Assembly (NCBI RefSeq): GCF_000003815.2
Contig: NC_049985.1
Span: 2,446,041 to 2,510,040 of the forward strand
DNA from: Branchiostoma floridae
Taxonomy: Eukaryota > Chordata > Leptocardii > Amphioxiformes > Branchiostomatidae
Direction of reading: 5' to 3'
Length of the DNA: 64,000 bases
The translations under genes and the position numbers were made by a program. Within the stretch, counting starts at the first letter, position 1; each line of letters opens with the position of its first letter. The notes below the pieces were generated by a model that did no database searches, was not told the origin of the DNA, and was given only the letters and a program-made list of their open reading frames with translations. This document shows positions 42,001 through 54,000 of this stretch, piece by piece.

Positions 42001-45000
42001 GTTGCCGCATTGGTCTCGGTGTCTAACACTGATGTAGGAACGTCCAACGATTCTTCATCCAAGTGGAGTTGTCCAGGAAGGGTTTCCATGATGACCTCTC
42101 TGGAACGTGGTGTTGGTTTGGCATGCACCTCTGCCTGGACTGTAATCTTGAATGGTTGCCCTGAAGCGGTTTTATGGCCATGGTTTTCTGTACGAGGCGC
42201 TAGTCCTGGGCTCATGTCTGCCGTTGTTGTCTGCTTCTGTGCTTGGTCGGAAGGTGGGTCCTTTGGTAGTGTCATCAGGATCTCTACAGGGGTTTGAGCT
42301 GGCGTCAGTTCTGAGGCTGGAGCATCCTGCCCAGGACCCGTGATGGCGGGCATCTCCACGTCTCGATGCCGCCGTGCCGGTACCGCAGGTGGCGTGTTGG
42401 TTGGCAAACCACACAGCTGCTTAAAGGCTCGACGAAACTCGGGCAACCGGAAGCTGTAGAGGATGGGGTTGGCCATGGACGATACCGTCAGATACAGGAG
42501 GGTTGACATCTGATTTGCGATGATCATGTGATCTTTACTGATCAAAGCTTGTTTCATGGCTACCTGGAAACCAACAGTGACTGCGGCTACAGTCCAAACC
42601 ATAAGATGTGGCAGCATCAGTTTGAATGCCTTGGTCTGGAAGACCCACAATTTGTGGTTCTCATCCCTCTCCTGTTGTCTCCTGGCTTCCTTGAAGACAA
42701 GGTAGTAGAGCACTTGGATGAAGAGAGTGGCGAGTATGATTACAGAGAAGTTGATGGCTTTGAAAATGTCAGTGAAGGAGACGGATTCCAATTCACATGA
42801 CACGCTGTATTTGGGCAGTCCGTCAAAAGCTACAAACGCTATTCCAAAGAACAAGGTGTAGGCCCTGATTGTCAAGATGCCAGCGACCACCCGTTTTGTG
42901 GTGACCTTGTCGTGGTAGTGTAGGGGGTTGCACACGAAGTGGTACAGATCTGTAGCCATCATGAGGTATGTACCAACCATAGATGCCAGACATGGGAGCC
43001 CTACCAGTGATCTAGCTGTGCACCACAGCCGTGCACTGCTGACATCTTGCTGCAGAAGTGCGTAGATACGGATGGGAATCAGGCAACTTGTGAAGATGAT
43101 GTCGTCCACGGCTAGATTGCAGCGAAGGTAATGGCTCGGCTTGTGCAGATACCGTTTCTTCCAGACCACGAAAATGAGCAGCAGTCCAAATCCTACCGAC
43201 AGTACCAGGCTGATGATGAAGTATGTTACCTGGAGAGTCTGAGATGTCGAACCAAGAGATAGAACACGATTGATGTCATCTTCTTCTGATGGACCGTCAC
43301 TTTCTTCTTCCATATTGATAGCCAAATAGCACAAAAACAGGACTCTTAGGAATAGTGTACCGTTTTCTCGATGGCTGAACAGACTACTGAGGCAGCAGTG
43401 TACGCAGTGGCAAGTACTGTCTAAAGATAGCCAATTTATGCATATTGCACTGAACGTGATGTCCTCCTTAGAAAAAATGTTGTTTGTGACTTTTTTGTGC
43501 ACGAAGGTCGCCTCTGACGTCGAAAGGTATTCAGCGGACGATCTTTCAATTAAGTTTTTAATAACTGTTGTAAGTAGCAACCTTTGTACCTGTAGATTTG
43601 GGTGTCCATCATCCCCAGTCTAACACATAGCAAGAATTTTCTGGTAACTGCTACATGTAAATGTTTTTATTACCTTGTCGGGCTTGCGCTCGACAAGGTA
43701 ATGAGCCCCATTCTTTGCATGCATGGTTCAGTCAATGGTTCAATCAATGGTTCAATGTTAACCCAGCCCTTCCAAAGGCCCTTCAAAAGGCCCTTTTCTC
43801 TTTGCCCAATTTTATGGCTTAGTTAGACAAGGGTACATTGCAGGCCAGTATCAAAAATGTATTTTAGACGTATGTGGTCCAGCGTAAATAAATCTACGCT
43901 TTAACCCATGTTTATCATAAAGATATATCAAAAATTGCATCAGAAGGAATTTATTTTGTAATAAAGAATAATGCATACTCATTGTGGGTCAAAAAGTTTT
44001 ACAATACCGGTTTATTGTGCCAATAATTCATCTGACATAGATTATGTTAATGAGGTAAATTTCCCTACACTGAGGGATTCTTTTGCTGTATTTTATACTG
44101 AAGTTGCTAGGTGTCGCTCTTTGCAATGGGAAAACAGGCTATATGTCAGTATTGACACACCGAGATGCTAGTCAACCAATCAAAGCTTGTAACATGACTT
44201 TCCGACATTATTTTACACAAGCAACAGTTGGTTAGACATTGTTCGGAAGATTAGACATAAGAATCTTTGAATCTTGGATAAACGGACGTATTCAAGTTAT
44301 GCCCTACATTTGGATACCTGTTAATACGTGCTGTCAACATCAATGTCGGCCGTAGCGTAGTGGATAGTGCGTTCACCCGGGAATCCATATTACCAGCTCC
44401 GACCCCGGTTCGAGTCCGCACTGGAATTTTTTTTTTTTAATTGTCCTTTTACCTTTTTAAACATTCATTTGATATAAGAATATTTTAGTCTTGGGACCAA
44501 AACCATCAAAACCCACCTTTGGGACTTTTTGGTCTGCATTTTGTTAGTACGTTTATTTTTTACAGCCGCAGATCGGCAGAATCCACCCGCTACGTTTTTA
44601 TTTTGGACGGTACACTTATTTTTTTTTTTCAATTGGACCAAGGACCCCTGAAATAATAAAATGTGGGTTTTTTTAACCATATTTCTGCGGTATTTTTGCT
44701 CAAAATTCACGTGTTTTTTTTCGGTCGAAGCGGCGCGGACTTCCCCGCCGCTATGTCATCCAAACATCCTAGCGGTTACGCCGGTACTCAAAACATATCG
44801 GTCGATCACGCTATGACGCTACAAAGTTCTTTCACATTAAAAATGATGAAACAACTATAGCTTCACATCACTTGTAATATAAGTTTTGAGGCCGCAAATT
44901 CTCCCAAACGGCAGGAATTCGTCGGTAAACACAGCTGAAAACGTGTTCCAAAACCGAGCCAACATGATCACATGTGGTGTTTGCATGGTACTACATATAC

Positions 45001-48000
45001 TAGAACTAGTAGTTAGCTCATTTGCATACTTGTGACTGGCTACATGCGGCCTTTACCGTAAACGCGTGAAAATGAGCGTATTTTGGGTTGATGATGGACA
45101 CAGAATGCCATTTGTATTTTCAGAGTGTTGACTGTCAAATATAATCGTAAGATTTTCTCATTTTAGTGGTTTCTAGTGTTAAAATGAAAAAAAATAGTGC
45201 ACTGAGTGTGTCAATAGCCTGTTTAGGCTATTGACACACTGGGTGTGACACTGGGTGTGTCAATAGCCTCGCTCATTGTAAAAATGAAACAACGTTTATT
45301 TTTCTGGTTGTCTCTGATTATTTTGATGTGATCCTGATGTTTACTGATGAACACTGGTGAAGCGCCGAGGTACCTTTTCCTGACGATATTCCTACTACCC
45401 GACAAGGTACAGCTTTTTTAAAGCACTTGTTCCATCAAGGACAGGCTAATTTCCTGATATTAAATGCCTACGTGTATGTTATTTTCATGTATTAGTTTCT
45501 TTTCTCCATAAAGTTGAAATTCTGAGTGAGATCGCGTGGCGTAATCGGCAGCTTGTTTGACTTAGGACCGAGAGGTCCAGGGTTCAACTCCTGCCGTGGC
45601 ACCGATCTTGTGCCTGTGGGAAAGGCACTTTACACAACTTTCCCTACTTTATTCAGGTGTAAATTAGTACCTAGCTTCGGTTAGGGTCTTTCCTTGGATA
45701 GGATGTTAAATTGAGGTGCCGTGTTTTGGGAGAACCACATCCAACTCATGTTAAAGAACCCACCACATCTTTCGAAAAATAGTAAGGGCATGCCACTGTG
45801 TGCAATAGAGCAAATACTTCTGTCTGGAGTTGGTGATTCATGTCAAATTACCCGGATGGAGGCCTGGCGTCCCTCCATACCGTATCAGCCACATGGTGGT
45901 TACATTGTTCACCCAGACGGGACACCTGGCACATCCTCATGTTGTCTTCAGCCAAAGGAAAGGGTTTGCCACCCTGTAAGGTGCAGTATAGCCCAAACGG
46001 TGCTGTAATACACTGTATGACTCTCTACTACTAACATTCTGATTAAGACTTTTAATGAAAGTTCAAAACTGGTAAATCGTTGTGTCTCAGCAATCATCCC
46101 TCTGACGCACAGTCGGCTATGTTAACATTTATTGGAACATTCTTGTTATTCATGTCTGACGTGAAGCAAAGAATGCAGGAAATTGGAGAGGTATCATCTA
46201 CCTAAAGTATTCCAGCAACAGCAGTTATTAGAAAATTCTTCCAATTCATAGATGTCAATCAAGGAACACGTGCCTCAATGCAGCCATCAACATGTGTAGT
46301 GCGACGGTGCTGGAGTTTTGACTACATCTCCAATCTCCATGAAGCGAACAGAAATATTTTGAATGTAAAAGTTGAGCTCCTTCCAACACCACATGATGCA
46401 TTGGGCACCCATCTCCATTTCTGAAGATTTTGGGCCACACAACTACATTGTACAATGTCTGTGGGATCGCTACAGCAGGGAGCTACTCCACTGGCAGTGG
46501 TCTGTGTATTCAAATACCATAAATGATACTCTTTCCCAAATGCTAGGTGCTATAAGGCCATGCCAATTTTATTGGTTGCCAAACACCCTGCAGTTTTAAG
46601 CCACAAAACTGCACTACTTGACAATGTGTGAATGAATAAAAAAACTATATTGTACAAAATATAGTTGCCTGTGCATCATTCTGTAACAGATGCTTAGGGG
46701 TGACGCTCATCACCATTTCTGTAGCCCTTGGGCCACACATTTGTGCAAGCCACTACAGCAGGGGGCTAGTCTGCAGGTAGTGGAGTGTGTTTGAGTCCCA
46801 TACTTTTCCTCATTAGTGAAAAGTACTAAGCAGAGAAAGCAGCATGTACCATTTTCAAAGTCTTTGGTTTGACTTGGCCGGGGATCAAGCTCACGACCTT
46901 CCGAATGCAAGGCGAACACTCTACCCACTTGGCCATTGGATGAGAATGATTTACTTATAAAACAATGCAACCTATAGGCTGAATTCTGTGATACATGACA
47001 AGTATACTACAATACATTACAAGCTCACTTAAAATCTTTAGACAGACAAATAAGAAATGCCTAAAAGGCTCTAAACAGCATGATAAACATTCTATGCCAA
47101 AAACGAAATCAAGACAATCAGTTCAGTTCAGTTCATCCTCGTAAGAGGTGCCATTAATGATGTCCAACCATGCATCTCTGTCTAGCATGGCGGCTAGCAG
47201 CTTGTGGTCCTTCAGACCGACGTCCTCCTCCAATACTTGCCTAAGTGTCAGGTTTGACACTTGACAATGCAGACACTTGGCAATGCAATCAAGACAATGC
47301 TATTCCTTTTTGTGTGTTCAGGGGAAAAGGAGACTACTTCAGGCTGGGCCACGGCAGTGATGCGCACGTGAGGAAGCCCCAGATCGTGGAGGGACTGAGG
47401 GGGAAGAAGGTGATCCATGTGGCTGTGGGGGCGCTGCACTGTCTGGCCGTCACAGACACTGGACAGGTAAATATAGCAGTTTAGTACTGTTAATTCATGT
47501 ATCTTCTCAGGGACATTGTTATACCTTTAAGAGAGTTTTTCACCAGCTTTGAATCGATAGAAGTGGTTCGTTCAACGGTTCATTTGGTTTGGATGGATGG
47601 ATTTATGGATGGTTTGGTTTGATTTGGATGGATTGTCCAATAAGCTTGTCACAACTTGGGTCATTACAACATGAAAAAGATCAGAGGACTGAATTTGAAA
47701 GCTTGTTGGTAAGTGCTTTATTTTGGGTATGTTCATAAAGTTTATAATTGTATCATTATCTTTGACTTGATGTTTGTTTCAGGTGTTTGCGTGGGGAGAC
47801 AACGACCACGGTCAGCAGGGGAACGGCACCACCACCGTGAACCGGCGCCCGTCCCTGGTGCAGGGGCTGGAGGGGGTAAAGGTCACCAGGGTCGCGTGCG
47901 GGTCGTCTCACAGCGTCGCCTGGACGACCACGGACTCGGCGGTCCCGTCCCGACACGAGCCCGTCCTGTTCACCATGTCCAGGGACCCCCTGGGGGCGTC

Positions 48001-51000
48001 GGCTCTCGGTGAGGCGTGCTGAGAAATTTCTGGTGTAATGCTAGTTCACGTTTATCTGTGATAATGATGATGATGATGACCTTTATCCGTGGGGTAACCC
48101 ATATCCGTTATTTTTAAAAAGGTATTTAGTGATATTTTGACCTTTATACGTGGGGTAACCTATATCCGTTATTTTTAAAAAGGTATTTAGGGACATCAAG
48201 TCAAACGACTGTTTCAAACTGCAATATTTTGAAAATACGTTTGAGTTTGCTAAGAAATTCATGGTTTAGAACTTGTCATGTACATGTAATATTATGCTAA
48301 TTCACCTTTGTCCTCTGTTATAGACGAGGTATTTAGGAATATCAAGTCAACGGACTGTGGTTCAAAACTGCAATATTTTGAAAATTGCAAAGCCACCAAC
48401 GTGCATGTGACCAACGTGGACCAACCCCCTAGATGATCTTCGTTCGCAAAGTCCACCCAAGAAGGAGAAGAAGATTTTGGAAATACTACTACAGTCAAGC
48501 CTGTCTATAGCGGCCACTCAAGGGACCGGACAAATTTGGCCACTATAGACAGGTGGCCTCTGTATAGAGGTGGTAACTTGTAGATAAAATACCCAAGGTA
48601 CCGACAAAAAGTGGCCACTATGGACAGGTGGCCCCTCTGTAGAGGTGGCCCCTAATACAGGTTTGACTGTATATGAAAATCTTATTACTTGGATGTCTAA
48701 CCTTCATCAAAGTTCATAAACAATTTTATTTCCAGGTGTGGAGCCTGAGACAGATAACATGGGTGCGAGCTCTACCAGCCAGCTTCCCTCCAAACCTCAT
48801 CGACCTTCCCTCGCCAGGATCGTACTCTCCCTGGAGACCAACGTTGCTAAGCAACAGGCTCTGGGGCACATCCTGTCCGCTCTGCAGATCATCTATGCAA
48901 GGTACTTAAACATGTAGTCAATCCTAGGGACACCCTATGCTTTGATGCCGCTCTATTCCAACATTTCTGAATTAACTTTAGATTAGGGGTGCTGGAACCT
49001 AGGGAACATATCGGGGTGTCCGATAACAGGAAAACATTTGCACAAACAGACCTCTTTTCATATGCTCTGCTCAGACAAATGCCATGTAGGTGCGCACAAT
49101 CTTTCTTTCACTGTCCCTTGCTTTGTGGATACATTTTTCACATCATAATACTATCTTCCACAACAGGGAGGCACAGGTGAGTGCCCTGGCTGTGCCTGAG
49201 TCCTATGCTGTTAAGGATAACTCCCAGGAACAGCCCGAGAGTCTGGAAGAAACCAAGCCAGAGAAGACACAGGAAGTGTCCGTGGAAGACATCGACATTA
49301 GCATATCCAAGGAGGAGCCCAAGCACCCCCCTCTGTCTGGAAGTGGTAGCATCCCAGCTCTCAGTGCTTCTGCCTATGTGGCAGAAGCCATTACATCTAC
49401 GGAGGAGGTAAAACAATATTTCACCCATTTTTTTTCTGAATACGGGAAATATTTTGACTACATGTAGGAAACAAACACCTGTTGTTTTTGTTTCACCTTG
49501 TAGTGCCTGGTGTCACATAGGGAAGCAAGTTTCCTTGCTGTTTCAGTAATGGTAATGATAGTTCACCTTTATTCGCAGGGTAACCTATATCCGTTGTACC
49601 TAAAAACAGGATATGTAGGTATATCACGTTGATGGATGGTGGTTTTAAATTGCATTTTTTTATGTTGAATGCAGTTTGAGACCACCGTCCGCCAACTTGA
49701 TATACCGAAATACCCTGGTGTTAAATACAACGGATAAAGGTTACCCTGCTAATAAAGGTGAACTAGCGTTATATTTTTACAGGGGAGTGTGGGAAAGAGG
49801 CCATCTCTGCTGGCCTCACACATAACACTTTTTATATGTCACTTCAAAATGTTCATCTCATTGTTAAAAAGTGAACCGTCTGTACTGATTGTTGTTCCCC
49901 AGGTGACCAGTGGTTCGGACCAGGACCCGGCCCCTCCTGTCGCTGACCTGGATGAGTTCACGGGGAAGCTGAGCGCCGACGACGCCCGAGTTCTCGTGGA
50001 CCTCCTGAAGTTGGCGGTGGCGGGGCGGGCGGGCGAGTCTGGAAAGGAAGCCATCTCCGCTGTCCTCACAGCCATGGGCAAGTTCAACCCTCAGGTAGGC
50101 CAGTTTTTTCTGTTAAAAGTTAAAGTCCTTGCACCAAATGGCTCCTTCTATTCTGTAATTCTGGGCCACACAGCTTTGTGCAGTCACTACAGCCTGTGGC
50201 TAGTCCACTGATGAATCAACAGTAGTCCACTTTTTAGATTCACTTCAACATGAGTGCTAAATGTAACATGATGCCTGTTGTACCAGGGGAACTTTCCCCA
50301 GTATAATGAACCTGTAAATTCTGTACAATCATACTTTCTTCTCATGACCAGTGGAAGAAAAGCGGACTGTTCATTGAGCCAAACTAGTTCTAGTTTAATG
50401 TCAATTTTTTGCTTAAAGTACGTGTACTCCTTGAGTATTGATTTGCATGAACATGTGTGCATCCTGATACTACAAATGTAATAGCATTTAAAACTGTAAT
50501 TGTCTCTATCTCCAGGTGGCTGAGATGTTGCTGGAGCTATGTGTGACTGAGCTGGAGGACGTGGCATCAGACACGGAGGCCAACAGGAACGCCATGCAGC
50601 CCGTGGTACAGGAGAGCCCACACCCGTACGGGGACGATACTTCCATCAGTGGGCATGTTAGGATCGCAGGTGGGTCCTGGTTTGGTTTCTAGGGCTCTTG
50701 TAGAGGGTCATTTCAAGTCCTGGATAGATTTTGTTTCCTTTGGAAAAGGCTTTTTATATAGATGAGTTTCCTCACTTCGCCCATGTAAAAATCCGTACCT
50801 GACATCGATTGATGAGGTAAAAGGTGGTGGAAGGAAAGGGATGGGCTCTGCCTTCCAATACCGTGCCTCAGACACAGTGGATTGACAACTCACTGCCACC
50901 ATATGACCACTATAGCTACATAAAGGGCATGGGACCTCAATCAGTGCTCAAAATACTTTTTTTCAGCCTTTCTGAGTCAAAAGCCAGGTTGTGCCATCAA

Positions 51001-54000
51001 CATTTCAGGTTGGCTGCCAAACTTCCAAGTAATTACTTTCTTCAAATCAGCTACTTGATATCCAGTATCTTTACTTCCAGTTATATGTAACTACTTAGGT
51101 TTCATCTTAAAGAATAAAGAAATAAAACAAAAGCTTATGCATGTAGGTAGGGGAAAACTTTCAGGTTATGCACTGTGCTACCTGGGTTTGAAATTAAGTT
51201 GCGCCAAGCAAAATCTGGTTTTATTTTGAAAGTGTGCAAGTAGGTATTTCGTGCTCTGGACCTATACCTTTACCAAAATTCAGGTCGGCTTTGTTTTGCT
51301 CTGAATGTACCCTGGCAGGGTCACATCGGAAACACAAAACTCTACAATGGACTTCCTCCAATCACTAGAACTATCCAGAATAGAAGACTGGCTCTAGCTG
51401 GCCTTGTAGCATGCCATGAGGAGATGGCTGCCAAAGTTCTCCTCTGAGAACCTGACTTGTAAGTTGAAGAGAAAAGGGGACAACCGAACCTGACACTTAA
51501 GAAAGTATTGGAGGAGGAGGAGGAGGTCGGTCTAAAGGACCACAACTGGCTAGCCGCCATGCTAGACAGAGATGCATGGTTGGACATCATTAATGGCACC
51601 TCTTATGAGGATGAACTGAACTGAACTGAGGTCGGTATTGATGCTGTGTGTTGTTTTGTATCCAGGTGCGGAGGCGCTGCGTGTAGAGTTTGACCGCCAG
51701 TGCTCCACGGAGAGAAGACACGACCCCCTCACAATCATGGACGGAGCCAACAGGGTGGTGTCCGTTAGATCAGGTATGTTATGATAATGATGCTACTTAT
51801 CATGTACACATGTGTTCTTCTTGGACTGGAAAGTCAGTTCTTATAACTTATATCTGTTCTACTCAAATCCATAATGGTCGCATCTAAAGTAATCGGGTCG
51901 TTACAAGATGTCACACAATTGTACACAAAGGTTTAGATGCAAATTTGTTCACTATTAGTATCATATGATTCTAATAAGAGAGTTCCCCCACTTTAAGTCT
52001 TTGTCTAGTGTTGAAAAATTCATTTTTCTTATGCCCTTTGATCATACTACATCGTACAAGCACATCTCAATGAGAAGAAGCCGTACAAAATGTATTTTTA
52101 GAATTATTTTGAGTAGTTTTAAAACCCATGTTATACTGTAATTCCTGATTTTTTCAATGTGCTGTTATGTTCACGGTTTTCACGGTGACGACTATAACGG
52201 GAACTTATCATTACTGATAACAAATAATTCACAGACTTTTTTTATGTGCACTTGACGTGACAGTGAACATTTAGTTTCGAGAACAAGTTAAATTTTCTAA
52301 GACTGTGAAAGTTTGGTACCGAGAAGACAAAGTGAATTACAGTATGTCATGATGTGTATTTTGTATCTATATGCCTGTACTCAGCCCGATAGGGCATGAA
52401 TGTGCAATAAAGGCTATTATGTTTAATAAGCATGATGAAGCATGGTTTCTGAAATGTCCTGCACAGGCCGCGAGTGGAGCGACTGGTCGTCTGAGCTGAG
52501 AATAGCAGGTGACGAGCTGAAGTGGAAGTTCACAAGCGACGGTTCTGTGAACGGCTGGGGATGGAGGTTCACTGTCTTCCCCATCATGCCTGCCGCAGCA
52601 CCTAAGGTACAGAACAGTAGTCATATTGTATTTTGGGGGTTAACTTCTTTTATTGCCACAAAGGACTCAAAAAATGAGAACATAAAAGTGATGGGGCTAA
52701 AATCCAATGGCCTTGAGCAGCTTGCCATTCAACGCTAACACAAGGGACGTTTGTATGTTTCATGTACTACATAATCACTGCTGTTGCAGTTATTAAACTA
52801 GCTGTACATTTTTTTTTTTTGATGCACAGAATTCCCTCTGTTTTTCTACCTTGGAAAAAAATATCTGTTGTGTTCCTTAACATAATTGAGGTTGATGAGG
52901 CCAACTGTGTCCCAATGATTTTTCCTTCTTAGGCCTTGGTCACATACGTCGTGTGATTGTCATTATATTGATACAATTGCAAACTGACAGCATTGTTGGG
53001 ATCGTTATGAATGTGTGTGAAACCCTTGTCGGCAATTGGTTCTGTCGTAGCCTGCTTGAAAATTCCACCACATACACATCATATTGATGACCAACATGTA
53101 TAGCAAAAGTGATTGTGCTGTTAGTTACACACTTTAATTTTTTCTGCACCCCAGGACCTTCTGTCGGACAGATCGGTCCTGTCCCGACCTTCCATTGACC
53201 TTGTGACCTGCCTGCTGGACTTCCGGCTGGACGCCAACTGTGTCCGCAGTATCGTGCCTCGGCTGGCCGCGGCGCTCGCTGCCTGCGCACAGCTCAGCTG
53301 TCTAGGTACTGTACACTCATACATGTCTTGTGTATCTATCTTAATTTGTTATTTGCCTGATTACATGTACTTTCCTCAGAAAAGGTATCAGGTCTTTTTC
53401 CCCACAGGTCAGTTTCCCCCAGGACGTTTCCCCCAGGACGTTTCCCCCCCAAGTTCAGGTGGGAAACATCTGGGGGGAAAAGTCTAGAAACCATCTTAAA
53501 ATGGCCACCTTATTCTCACTGGGAAAGCTTGTAATAAATTAGTTATACATGCATGTACATGTATATGTATAACAACTTCAAAAGTGATAGGTTCTATTTT
53601 ATATACTCAGATGTGTAGTTAGGGAAATACATGTAATCTTACTGTGATAGTGTGTTTAGATCTTTCTCCTTTTTTTCTGCCAGCAAGAGCCAAACACCAC
53701 AATGGTATCTTGGCCAAATACATTCTCAGGTCCATTGATATAAGGCTTACATTTTTGGTTGCCAACCATCCTCCTCCATTGATTCCAGTTCAGGGCTGTC
53801 CACTGCATACATTTGTAGTTCAATCTTGACTAAGCCATTTTCATGATAAATCATTTGACAATTAGACCATTTTCTGTTCTCTGTTTTCTGGTTCCAGTTG
53901 CCAGCCAGCATTTGGGAATGTGAACCTCCAGTATGGTAGTTGAACACACACCACTACCATTGGACTAGCTCCCCTACTGTAGTGATTGCCAAAAGTGGTG

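Larger units (their letters stand above)
37615..46080. repeat. Segmental duplication unit B (contains GPCR 2)
   Basis: Colinear with unit A: start TTAGGAAGCCAACACC…TTCATTGCACTAGAACGGCA, extra upstream block at 39000-39260, minisatellite, GPCR 2, upstream block, and end GATTAAGACTTTTAATGAAA…AAAACTGGTAAATCG. Two insertions make it longer than A: a 1.7-kb TA-flanked element (43673-45407) and a SINE (about 45530-46030). Bases 38000-38020 are (TC)n and 38180-38225 are (CCTGTA)n-like. No other gene seen. Confidence 0.85.
29814..47321 (+). other. Large RLD2 intron (17.5 kb) hosting two antisense GPCR genes
   Basis: Donor ATG|gtacgt to acceptor gtgttcag|, joining ...VWTW and [10 protein letters not shown] in phase. 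Holds SINEs (29865-30602), a two-unit segmental duplication with one GPCR gene each, minisatellites, an inserted TA-flanked element, more SINEs, and a LINE 3' end (47127-47245). It is far longer than every other intron in the window; most of the others are under 2 kb. Confidence 0.93.

Noticed and set aside
43314-43580. N-terminal extension of GPCR 2 to an upstream ATG
   Set aside because: The paralogue shows conserved protein only from MEEE; sequence upstream matches as DNA across receptor-less copies and is better explained as 5' flanking sequence.
44344-45602. Possible tRNA genes at 44344 and 45540
   Set aside because: A and B boxes are present but acceptor and T stems do not pair and spacing is off; both belong to larger mobile elements.
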